From: Klebsiella pneumoniae
GTDB lineage: Bacteria > Myxococcota_A > UBA796 > GCA-2862545
Assembly (NCBI GenBank): GCA_945861065.1
Contig: CAMASI010000033.1
Location: 1-41,361 of the forward strand
Direction: 5' to 3'
DNA: 41,361 nt
Position numbers and translations under genes: made by a program. The notes under the pieces are model-generated. The model saw only the letters and a program-made list of their open reading frames with translations. It was not told the origin of the DNA and ran no database searches. This document shows, in pieces, positions 1-6,900 of the stretch (positions are counted from its first letter, which is position 1; each line of letters starts with the position of its first letter).

Positions 1-57
1 GATCGCGTCGTGGCGATGCTCGTAGCCTTGGCGAAGAAGCTCCAGAATGATCGCTGA
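1..57 (+). CDS. C-terminal tail of a truncated gene
   Basis: The first 57 bases read in frame as 18 residues (DRVVAMLVALAKKLQNDR) followed by TGA. The tail is amphipathic and helical. Its look (RVVAML followed by short basic residues) recalls the last helix of small four-helix-bundle (23S rRNA intervening sequence type) proteins, but this is too short to assign. The gene starts before the window. Confidence 0.35.
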   Translation, partial: DRVVAMLVALAKKLQNDR

Positions 58-76
58 CGCTTCCAGGGGCGACGCC

Positions 77-132
77 GGGAGCGGGACCGGGACCGGGAGC
101 GGGAGCGGGACCGGGAGCGGGCCGGGCCCGGC
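77..132. repeat. GGGACC/GGGAGC hexamer tract plus 12-bp palindrome
   Basis: Seven consecutive hexamers alternate between GGGAGC and GGGACC (77-118). They are followed by GGG and the perfect palindrome GCCGGGCCCGGC (121-132). The tract begins about 20 bp after the stop of the upstream partial gene. It is a simple-sequence repeat prone to slippage; the palindrome could add transcript-end structure, but there is no T-run, so no classical terminator. Bases 133-318 show no recognisable feature. Confidence 0.8.
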
Positions 133-318
133 TTGTGGGGATCGCGCCCCGCCGGCATCTGGCGCAGACCGGGGGTTGAAAGGGGTTGCGGGCTTGCCAT
201 TCCACTCCGGTGGAAGCTGGGCCTGCGTGGTAGCATCATGCCTTGACGCGTGACCCCTCCCTGCCCCGGGTGGCCCTGCTCCGCCGATCAGGTCCAGATC
301 GGGCGTGCAGAGGGGTCG

Positions 319-585
319 ATGTCGTGGCGGGTGGTGGCCGACGAGGGAGGAAAGGCGCTTGTCCAACCTGTCCACATTGCGGGCGCGGGGCTTGAGGGTC
401 ATCTCCGAGCCGGTGGACGGCACACGATCGACTCGACACTAAGCCTCTCGGGCTTCTTGGCGTGGCTCAAGGTGCCAGGAACGGCCTTCTACGCCGGATA
501 CTCGGAGGTGCTGGCCGGACCGGGAGATTTCGAGACGACGGAGCGGATTGCATTTGCCAAGGCCGCCGTCCTACTTCGACCCTGA
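319..585 (+). CDS. possible small hypothetical protein (88 aa)
   Basis: An open frame from ATG at 319 with a purine-rich AGAGGGG about 6 bases upstream encodes 88 residues with ordinary composition and no membrane segment, signal peptide or family I recognise. A longer reading from GTG at 250 is possible but has Pro/Cys-rich, atypical N-terminal residues. The frame ends convergently with the DoxX gene and overlaps its last 15 bp, a pattern seen at other convergent pairs in this window. It could equally be a chance frame. Confidence 0.4.
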   Translation: MSWRVVADEGGKALVQPVHIAGAGLEGHLRAGGRHTIDSTLSLSGFLAWLKVPGTAFYAGYSEVLAGPGDFETTERIAFAKAAVLLRP

Positions 586-990
586 CTTGATGGGCGCCCC
601 CACCCATCGTCCCCAGGCGACGAGGGCGGCCATGGAACCCATGATCAGGTTCACCGGCGTATTCTCCATCTCTCCGTTCGTGCCATGGTCCACCGCAGCG
701 AGCACCATAACCAGCACCAGGCCACCCGCGGCCACGGCCGTGAGGCGCGGCATGATTCGAAGCGCCGAGGGCAGAATCAACCCGACCGCGGCGAGGAATT
801 CCGACCCGCCGATCAGCAGACGTGTGCCATCGGAGTACCGACCGGCCCAGGCCATTCCCGCCGCCACGAGATCGGGTCCCGAAGTCGAGAGCTTGAAGAG
901 TCCGGCCATGCCGAAGGCGAGGGCGAGCAGGACCTGCACGACCCAAAGGCCGATATGCAGTCCACGAGACGGGGCGGCTGATTGGGTCAT
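571..990 (-). CDS. DoxX-family membrane protein
   Basis: This 139-residue protein has four hydrophobic segments, starting at about residues 13-33 (VVQVLLALAFGMAGLFKL), then about 60-75, 82-100 and 114-128. That size and the N-terminal AFGMAGLFKL stretch fit DoxX/DoxX-like inner-membrane proteins, a family linked loosely to thiol or quinone redox chemistry; the substrate here cannot be told. The start is ATG at 990. It is transcribed away from the K+ channel/EamA remnant region, about 190 bp further on, and no partner gene suggests a specific role. Confidence 0.8.
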   Translation of the reverse strand: MTQSAAPSRGLHIGLWVVQVLLALAFGMAGLFKLSTSGPDLVAAGMAWAGRYSDGTRLLIGGSEFLAAVGLILPSALRIMPRLTAVAAGGLVLVMVLAAVDHGTNGEMENTPVNLIMGSMAALVAWGRWVGAPIKSGSK

Positions 991-1180
991 GTCGACACCT
1001 CTGGGCTCTCTACGCAGCGACGTGCCGGCAGTCGAACGCCCGGCGGTCCCTGGTACCGTTAAGGGCGCTTCGGGGGCAACTCTGAACGAAGGGCATCATC
1101 CTCGCCTGCGGACTCGGCACGCGACGCCACCCGCTGACCCGCGGCGGGGGCTCACGGCGTACGCGGCGCCATGATCCGAC

Positions 1181-1279
1181 GGTGGCAGCCTCGGGGTCTG
1201 GGTGCGCTTTGACGCCGGCGTTCCAACACGAATGAAGCGCCGCGGAAAGCAGGACGAGCACAGCGGCGGTCAACGGCAC
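1181..1279 (-). pseudogene. N-terminal remnant of an EamA/DMT-family transporter
   Basis: A GTG at 1279 directly follows the TAA stop of the K+ channel gene and opens a frame whose first 33 residues look like the first helix of an EamA (drug/metabolite transporter) protein: VLVLLSAALHSCWNAGVKAH followed by PDPEAAT. Past about 1181 the frame turns into Arg/Pro-rich sequence with no membrane character, and no other frame nearby resumes a transporter. I infer that a second gene of the GT2-channel transcript was deleted, leaving its start. Bases 991-1180 hold nothing else I can identify. Confidence 0.55.
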
Positions 1280-2215
1280 TTAGGGCGGGGGCGATACGAC
1301 CGCGCGTGCGTTCAGTCGGTGCGCTGCGTCGACTTCGACCGTGTCGTGAAACAGGTCGTAGCGCACGGTGATCCCGCCGCTTGGGTGAGGCTGCAAGACG
1401 TCTACGTACTGGTGGTCCCACCGAAGTAGGTCAGAGGTCCACGCCGACCGCGCCTGAACCGTGTGCACCATCGTCTCATCGGTTCCGCTGACCAGCAGGA
1501 CCAACAGCGCTTGGTCTTGTTCAAGGGATTGCGGCGTAGCGCCGAACAAGGGGCTGGCTGCGTCGATTCGATGGAAGACCGTCCACGTCATGGCGAACAT
1601 GGGTGTCGTAGAACGCACGAGGGTCAGCGTGTGGAAACGACGCATCGTCGTGCCTTCGACAGACCGTTCCATTCGCGACAGGCTGAGGCTGGCGGTGGCG
1701 TCTACGATTTGGTTCCCGCGGGCGTTCGCGACACGCAACTGCAGGGTGGGCACGCCGTCGCTCTTGAGAATGATTGGGTTCTTCGCGAACATGACACGGG
1801 CGGTTGGGCGAGCGAACCGAGCGAAAACAAGGCCGGTGGCAAGTGCGTTGAACAAGATTCCCGCCAACGACTCGGCGGCGACGAGCGCGTGGGCCCATGC
1901 GGAGTTCGGGGCGAAGACGCCGTAGCCAATGGTCGCGAAGGTCTGGACGCTGAAGGCAAATGCGTCGCTGAAACTACCGGGTGCTGCGCCGGAGATCGAA
2001 TCTCCGCCGAGCACATACAGCACCGCAAACAAAGCGTTGATGCCGAGAAAGGCCCCCGTGAGGCCGGCCATGATCCGGGTCCACGAAGCGACGAGCAACT
2101 GGTGGTACAGGTCGCCGAAGCGATCCCGGGGAAGGCCGATACGAAACACACGCAAGCCGCCTCCCGGGAGGATGGCCGTGAGGCGAGGGGTTGGAGGCGG
2201 CAAGGATTCGGGCAC
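1280..2215 (-). CDS. inward-rectifier-type potassium channel (KirBac-like)
   Basis: The 311-residue protein has the Kir/KirBac layout: an N-terminal amphipathic stretch (residues ~25-45), a first membrane helix (~50-70, GAFLGINALFAVLYVLGG), a pore loop with the K+ selectivity filter TIGYG (~95), a second helix (~108-132) ending in FARFARP, and a C-terminal beta-rich cytoplasmic domain of about 180 residues. It should form a homotetrameric K+ channel in the inner membrane. The likely start is GTG at 2215. It lies 21 bp downstream of the GT2 gene on the same strand and is probably cotranscribed. The cytoplasmic domain includes the expected HTLTLVRSTTP-like strand region. Confidence 0.9.
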   Translation of the reverse strand: MPESLPPPTPRLTAILPGGGLRVFRIGLPRDRFGDLYHQLLVASWTRIMAGLTGAFLGINALFAVLYVLGGDSISGAAPGSFSDAFAFSVQTFATIGYGVFAPNSAWAHALVAAESLAGILFNALATGLVFARFARPTARVMFAKNPIILKSDGVPTLQLRVANARGNQIVDATASLSLSRMERSVEGTTMRRFHTLTLVRSTTPMFAMTWTVFHRIDAASPLFGATPQSLEQDQALLVLLVSGTDETMVHTVQARSAWTSDLLRWDHQYVDVLQPHPSGGITVRYDLFHDTVEVDAAHRLNARAVVSPPP

Positions 2216-2236
2216 GGTGACGCTCGGTAGGTGCCG

Positions 2237-3670
2237 CTATCGAGAAACGCCAGGCTTCGCGCGGCTGGATTGGCGCCGGAGAGACGTCAGCCCCACCCAG
2301 CCGAAGCCACCCACAAATAGGGCGACGAAGGGCACGCTGGCATAGTCGCCGCCCTGCCACACAGGAATGAACGCGAGCGAGGTCCACAGCGCCAGAAGGA
2401 GTTCGGGCAGACCGGAATGGGTCGGCGAGCGATAGGTCGACCGAACGGTCTCGCCCTTCTTGGGCGTCCGCGCGAAGGGACCGACGTCAGCGAGCAGACC
2501 CTGGAAGAAGGCGCGCGTTTGGGCCACGGCGATGCCCAATCCGAGCGCGAATACGACCGGAAGCCATACAAGGCGCCACCGGCCCCCGGTGTGGAGAATT
2601 GCTGCCGTATACCAAAGGCCGAAGGGCGCTAGGGCCAGGCCGAACAGCACGACGTCGATCCACACGAGGCTGGGTACGTCGCCGGACAAGCGACCCGCCA
2701 CGGCCCCCGGCAAGAGGAGGGCCAGGGCGACGACAAACGGCCACGACGCGTTTGCGCACAGATGTGACGTCGCCTCGAGTTTGTGGGCGAACGACGCGTC
2801 GGAGCGCCAAATAGGACCGAGCAGGTAGCGTGCGGTTTGGGTGGTGCCGGCCGCCCATCGCTGCTGCTGAACGAGGAACGCGTCGAGATCACTTGGCAAT
2901 TCTGCAGGTGCAACGACGTCTGATAAGAAGACGAAGCGCGCGCCGCCGAGTTGCGCCCGGTAGGACAAGTCGAGGTCTTCCACCAACGTGCGGTGTTTCC
3001 AGCCTCCAGCGCGCTCGATCGCGGCCTTGCGCCACAACCCAGCGGTTCCATTGAAGTTGAACCACAATCCTGCTGCTTGTCGGGCTGCGTGTTCGATCGC
3101 AAAGTGGCCGTCGAGCATGACGGACTGTACGATGGTCAGCGCGTTCTCGTCGGCGTTGAGGTGGCCCCATCGGGTTTGTACGACGTCCACGTCGGGGCGA
3201 AGGGCGGGCGCGACCTGTTCGAGCCATTCCGGCTCCGGGACGAAGTCAGCATCAAACACGGCGATCCACTCGCCGGTCGCGGATTCCCAGGCGTTGGCAA
3301 GCGCGCCGGCCTTGAACCCCGTTCGGTCATCGCGGTGAATCAGCTGCGCGTTGAGTCCCTGGTCGCGGAGGCGATCCACCTCGGACCGAGCGATGTCGGT
3401 CGTTGTGTCACACGAGTCGTCGAGCACCTGGATCTGCAATCGGTCTGTGGGCCAGCGCAATGCGCCGACAGCCTGAATGACCCGGCGTGCAACGTGTTTC
3501 TCCTCGAAAAGTGGAACCTGGATGGTGACATGAGGTCGACCACTCAGGTCGAGGGCCACGGGTTTGCGGCGCCACCACCACCGGAGCTGAACGAGACGAT
3601 GAATCCCATGAATTGCGAGCACGCCGAGCACAAGGACGTAGGCAACCAAACACAGGACGGGCAGCGACAC
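2237..3670 (-). CDS. processive family 2 glycosyltransferase (membrane beta-glycan synthase type)
   Basis: This 477-residue protein has one N-terminal membrane helix (residues ~3-25) and a GT-A domain with the conserved GT2 elements: DDSCD after VLD, FDADFVP (the DXD-type site), the VEDLDLSYRA acceptor/catalytic motif, and QQQRW (QxxRW). Four to five membrane helices follow in the C-terminal third. This arrangement matches cellulose-synthase-like, CslA-like and glucosylceramide-synthase-like enzymes that polymerise or transfer a sugar from a nucleotide donor at the inner face of the membrane. Sugar and product cannot be told. The start is GTG at 3670, and the K+ channel gene follows after 21 bp. 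Confidence 0.88.
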   Translation of the reverse strand: MSLPVLCLVAYVLVLGVLAIHGIHRLVQLRWWWRRKPVALDLSGRPHVTIQVPLFEEKHVARRVIQAVGALRWPTDRLQIQVLDDSCDTTTDIARSEVDRLRDQGLNAQLIHRDDRTGFKAGALANAWESATGEWIAVFDADFVPEPEWLEQVAPALRPDVDVVQTRWGHLNADENALTIVQSVMLDGHFAIEHAARQAAGLWFNFNGTAGLWRKAAIERAGGWKHRTLVEDLDLSYRAQLGGARFVFLSDVVAPAELPSDLDAFLVQQQRWAAGTTQTARYLLGPIWRSDASFAHKLEATSHLCANASWPFVVALALLLPGAVAGRLSGDVPSLVWIDVVLFGLALAPFGLWYTAAILHTGGRWRLVWLPVVFALGLGIAVAQTRAFFQGLLADVGPFARTPKKGETVRSTYRSPTHSGLPELLLALWTSLAFIPVWQGGDYASVPFVALFVGGFGWVGLTSLRRQSSRAKPGVSR

Positions 3671-3818
3671 GGGGCGCCCCTATTTCACAAAAAAGCGGCT
3701 CGCTTCGGCGGGAGGTTCGGTGTACGATTTGTTGGCTGCGAGGTGCGACACAGTTCTGGCATGAAAGTCCCCCTGTACGCGTTTACCAGGACTTCGTTTC
3801 CTCGTCGTGGTGTGCATG

Positions 3819-3876
3819 CCCTTCTGAAGGGTAGCCAAAAGCGACGAATTGAAGCCCACCTTCTGCATCAGAAGGG
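3819..3876. promoter_or_regulatory. mutually exclusive hairpins (possible RNA switch or repeat)
   Basis: CCCTTCTGA (3819-3827) can fold locally as CCCTT-CTG-AAGGG (3819-3831) or pair perfectly with TCAGAAGGG (3868-3876). The second segment instead forms its own hairpin, CCTTCTG-CAT-CAGAAGG (3859-3875). The two states exclude each other in either transcript direction. No ligand class is recognised; this may simply be a degenerate palindromic repeat. Confidence 0.35.
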
Positions 3877-3909
3877 GGTCTTGTGCCAGGACTACCGGCC
3901 GCTGCGGCA

Positions 3910-3939
3910 CCGGCCCTCCTCCCTCGGGAGGGGGGCCGG
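3910..3939. repeat. 14-bp-stem GC hairpin
   Basis: The left arm 3910-3923 and right arm 3926-3939 are complementary except for one T:G position, giving a very stable stem with a tight loop. No T-run follows on either strand, so it is not a standard intrinsic terminator. Confidence 0.7.
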
Positions 3940-3944
3940 CTCCC

Positions 3945-4071
3945 GTAGAGCGGCGTCCGAGCAGGTTGATGGGGTGTCGCTGGCTCCGCTCCTCCGTCAC
4001 GGCCGATGCAGGCCGCTCCCTTCGGTGCTCGCTGGCGCTCCTACCCTCAACCCGCTCGTTCACCGCTCTAC
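3945..4071. repeat. long inverted-repeat element I (127 bp)
   Basis: The outer arms (3945-3972 and 4044-4071) begin with a perfect 9-bp match (GTAGAGCGG / CCGCTCTAC) and continue to 28 positions with five mismatches. The centre holds a small hairpin, CGGCC-GATGCA-GGCCG, flanked by CTCC/GGAG-rich sequence. The right arm ends 13 bp before the GTG start at 4085. It resembles the two other intergenic elements in layout, though the arms differ in sequence. Confidence 0.7.
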
Positions 4072-4084
4072 TTAAGGCGATTCC

Positions 4085-5035
4085 GTGATCCTTTGGACGA
4101 CGCTTGCATTCGCCTCTGACCTCCCGACAGCCGCGACGCCCGAAGCGTGGCTGGACGAAGCACGCGCACGTGCGCTGGTCGGTGACTTCGCGGGGATGCG
4201 AATCGCCGCAGAACACGCATTGGGCAGCGAAGGGCCTCATGTCAACGACGCCCGGTACCTCGTCGCGATGGCCTTCGAACTCAACGGCGATCCCGCCACC
4301 GCGTTGCAGTTGTACGAGTCCTTGCTCGGCGGCTGGACGGGCGGCGATTTCCCCGTCGACGTAGAGTTCCGGCGTGTTGTCGCGCTCTGGCGCGTGGATC
4401 GTTGCCCCGAAGGACTGACGGCGCTTCAGACCTTGGAGTTGCAACCCGCTGTGATCGATTCGGGTCCGTCTACGCAACTTCAGCTGTCGGTGATTCGAGG
4501 CGCTTGCGAAGTGGCAGTCGGCGACGTCAAGGATGGCGTGCAACGCCTGACAGACACGTTGGACACAGCCGCTCTGACGGACGCGCCGATTTGGCAGGCA
4601 GAAGCAAGGCGGGTGCTGATCGACGTGCTCGTAAACCAAGCAACACTGCTGCCGTTTTCTGGCAGCGATAGGAAGCGGCGGAAGATTGCTGACACGCGAT
4701 CGGCGTTGGTCAAAGCGGCGCGAGATCAACTGGCGCCTCTGATTCGGCTCAACCAGCCCGGGGTGACGCTGTCGGCCTTCCTCGACGTGATTGAGGCGAA
4801 CGAATCGTTTGTAGATGCGTTGGAAGGGGAAACGGTCCCGCGCTCGCTTCGTTCAGTGGCTCAGCAAGAAACCTGGAAAAAGGGAAAAGCGGATTTGGCG
4901 GAGAAAATATTGCTGTTTACCGACCAACTCTTGGATCGGGGCCTGTTGTACGCGGGTCAAAGCGGATGGATGGGGCCTGAGGGACAGGCGCTAGAGGCGG
5001 CGAAAGAACGGGTACACGCGAGAATCGAAGGGTAG
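4085..5035 (+). CDS. exported TPR-like hypothetical protein
   Basis: This 316-residue protein of unknown function starts at GTG 4085, with AAGGCG about 5 bases upstream. The first 10 residues (MILWTTLAFA) are hydrophobic and end in an AFA-type cleavage site, so the protein is probably periplasmic; no longer start is available. Residues ~20-110 look like helical tetratricopeptide-type repeats (DEARARALVGDFAGMRIAAE, and NGDPATALQLYESLL). The rest is alpha-helical and charged. The stop lies 2 bp from the stop of the convergent homocysteine methyltransferase gene. TPR proteins usually scaffold envelope complexes, but no partner is evident. Confidence 0.7.
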   Translation: MILWTTLAFASDLPTAATPEAWLDEARARALVGDFAGMRIAAEHALGSEGPHVNDARYLVAMAFELNGDPATALQLYESLLGGWTGGDFPVDVEFRRVVALWRVDRCPEGLTALQTLELQPAVIDSGPSTQLQLSVIRGACEVAVGDVKDGVQRLTDTLDTAALTDAPIWQAEARRVLIDVLVNQATLLPFSGSDRKRRKIADTRSALVKAARDQLAPLIRLNQPGVTLSAFLDVIEANESFVDALEGETVPRSLRSVAQQETWKKGKADLAEKILLFTDQLLDRGLLYAGQSGWMGPEGQALEAAKERVHARIEG

Positions 5036-5037
5036 CC

Positions 5038-6900
5038 TCAACTCACGTGTTCTACGATGCCTTGCACGACGTCGATGACACGCTGGTAGGAACCAAAGGG
5101 GGGGTACACGTAGACGCCGTTCACCCTTGGATGGTGGCGCACGCGACGGAGTGTCTCCCGCGCGACTTCGATCCCGGCTTCGCGTTGGGCATCCCGGCCG
5201 CCAGCGAGCCGCATGCGTTCGCGGACGGATTCGGGAATCTGCATACCCGGAACTTCGTTATGAAGAAACTCGGCATTCTTGAACGATGCCAACGGCAGAA
5301 TCCCAACGAGGAAAGGAACCCTTGGAAAGACATCGGTACGGTCGAGAAAGCGCATCAGTACGTCTTCGTCATAGACGGGTTGTGAGAAAAAGAACTCTGC
5401 CCCCGCCTCTATTTTCTTTCCGAATCGTTCGACTTCGCGATCGAGGTCTACATGAGCCGGATTGCAACCAGCGCCGACGAAGAGAGCGGTTTTTTCTCCG
5501 TCTCCCAATGGGCGTCCGGAAAAATCGAGGCCGCGGTTCAGTTGTTGGATGAACGAAATCAGGCCGATGCTGTCGATGTCGAACACCGGCGTCGCGTCAG
5601 GATAGGTCCCCATTTTCGGCGGGTCACCGGTGACCGCGAGCACGTTGCGCATGCCTAGCGCGTTGGCGCCGATCAGGTCCATCTGCATGCCGAGCAGGTT
5701 CCGGTCTCGGCAGCAATAATGAATCACACTCTCCGTGCCGCAGGCATCGCGGGCGAGCAGGCCCAAGGCCATCGGTCCCATCCGCGCCACGGCGCGGGGT
5801 CCATCGGCGATGTTGATGACGTCGATGCCGTGCTCCCGCAAGAACGCAGCGCCGCGCACGGACCGGGTGGCGTCCAGGCCTCGGGGGGGGTCTAGTTCCA
5901 CCGAAACGCAGAAATGCCCGCCAAGCAGGCGTTTGGCGAAATCGGTGCGCTCTACGGCTGGCACCGGTTCAAGCGCGAGTTCGGAAGGCCGCTCGCTCGG
6001 ACTGACGGGTCCGGCCTGCACAGGTGCAACGCTGCGCAAATAGGACCGCATTTCGCGAATCATTTCCGGCGTCGTGCCGCAACAACCGCCGACACCTCGC
6101 GCGCCCTTCAACGCCAGCCTGCGGGCGAACTCAGCCATATATTCGGGGCTGGCCATATACAATCGGCGACCGTCGTGGTCTTGGGGCTGACCCGCGTTCG
6201 GCTGTGCAATGACCGGCTTGTTGATTTGGGAGACGGCGGCTTCGACGACCTCGATGACCGTGTGTGGCCCTGCGCCGCAGTTTACGCCGACGGCGTCTAC
6301 GCTCCATAGGGCGACGGTTCGCAACCGTTCAACGGCGTCCACCGGCGGCCCTCCTGTCACGGGGTCCGGGTTCACGGCGATGCAGGCGACGAGCGGCATA
6401 GTCGTGAGGCTCCGAACCGCGCGAACCGCCTGCCACAGTTCCTTGACGTCGTAGAACGTCTCCAACAGGAACAAATCAGGTTCGCCGCGGAGAAGCGCCG
6501 CCACTTGGGCACGAAATGCGGCAAATGCGTCGCCGGGTTCGAGGCGACCGATCGGTGCCAACGGGATCCCGATTGGGCCGATCGAAGCTGCAACCCATGC
6601 CCGGTCCCCGGCCGCCGCACGCGCCAGTTGAACGCCACGGGTGTTCAACTCCGCGCACTTGTCTTCCAGCCCGAAATCGCGGAGCCGGATAGGATTGGCG
6701 CCAAACGTATTGGTCGTGATGACTTCGGCGCCGGCCTTCACGTAATCGCGGTGAATCGCGGAGACTAGCTCACCGTCACCGAGATTGAGCTCTTCAAACG
6801 CCCGGTTTATGAATACGCCTCTACGGTAGATTTCAGTGCCCATGGCGCCGTCAAACAAAACAACCCGGCGCTTGAGCGTGGCCAGGAACGAGGCTGTCAC
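5038..6900 (-). CDS. bifunctional homocysteine S-methyltransferase / 5,10-methylenetetrahydrofolate reductase
   Basis: Counting from GTG at 6900 the protein has 620 residues. The first ~285 form a homocysteine S-methyltransferase barrel: DGAMGTE near the start, TTNTFGAN, the ETFYD motif, and the zinc-binding cysteines GVNCGAG (C208) and GGCCGTT (C273-C274). Residues ~320-620 form a MTHFR-type FAD barrel (SVELDPPRG at its start, FFSQPVYD). Such fusions link one-carbon reduction to methionine synthesis or methyl recycling in the cytoplasm. I chose GTG 6900 because it overlaps the upstream stop as GTGA, implying coupling to the PP2C gene; a TTG at 6927 would add nine Cys-rich residues and is less likely. 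Confidence 0.92.
   Translation of the reverse strand: MTASFLATLKRRVVLFDGAMGTEIYRRGVFINRAFEELNLGDGELVSAIHRDYVKAGAEVITTNTFGANPIRLRDFGLEDKCAELNTRGVQLARAAAGDRAWVAASIGPIGIPLAPIGRLEPGDAFAAFRAQVAALLRGEPDLFLLETFYDVKELWQAVRAVRSLTTMPLVACIAVNPDPVTGGPPVDAVERLRTVALWSVDAVGVNCGAGPHTVIEVVEAAVSQINKPVIAQPNAGQPQDHDGRRLYMASPEYMAEFARRLALKGARGVGGCCGTTPEMIREMRSYLRSVAPVQAGPVSPSERPSELALEPVPAVERTDFAKRLLGGHFCVSVELDPPRGLDATRSVRGAAFLREHGIDVINIADGPRAVARMGPMALGLLARDACGTESVIHYCCRDRNLLGMQMDLIGANALGMRNVLAVTGDPPKMGTYPDATPVFDIDSIGLISFIQQLNRGLDFSGRPLGDGEKTALFVGAGCNPAHVDLDREVERFGKKIEAGAEFFFSQPVYDEDVLMRFLDRTDVFPRVPFLVGILPLASFKNAEFLHNEVPGMQIPESVRERMRLAGGRDAQREAGIEVARETLRRVRHHPRVNGVYVYPPFGSYQRVIDVVQGIVEHVS

Larger units (their letters stand above)
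3671..4084. other. 414-bp gene-free stretch rich in palindromes
   Basis: This divergent intergenic region separates the GT2 gene (minus) from the exported-protein gene (plus). I see no convincing coding sequence: the open frames here run through the repeats and lack family resemblance. It holds alternative hairpins at 3819-3876, a strong GC hairpin at 3910-3939 and an inverted-repeat element at 3945-4071. It must also carry the promoters of both flanking genes, which I cannot place. Confidence 0.7.

Noticed and set aside
2951..4075. Plus-strand open frame of 374 residues across the GT2 gene
   Set aside because: It is antisense to clear GT2 motifs and has no recognisable domain; typical GC-rich shadow frame.
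3680..4729. Long minus-strand open frame (349 residues) opposite the exported-protein gene
   Set aside because: It runs through the palindromic intergenic region, is rich in Arg/His/Cys, has no family resemblance, and lies antisense to a frame with a plausible signal and TPR-like pattern.
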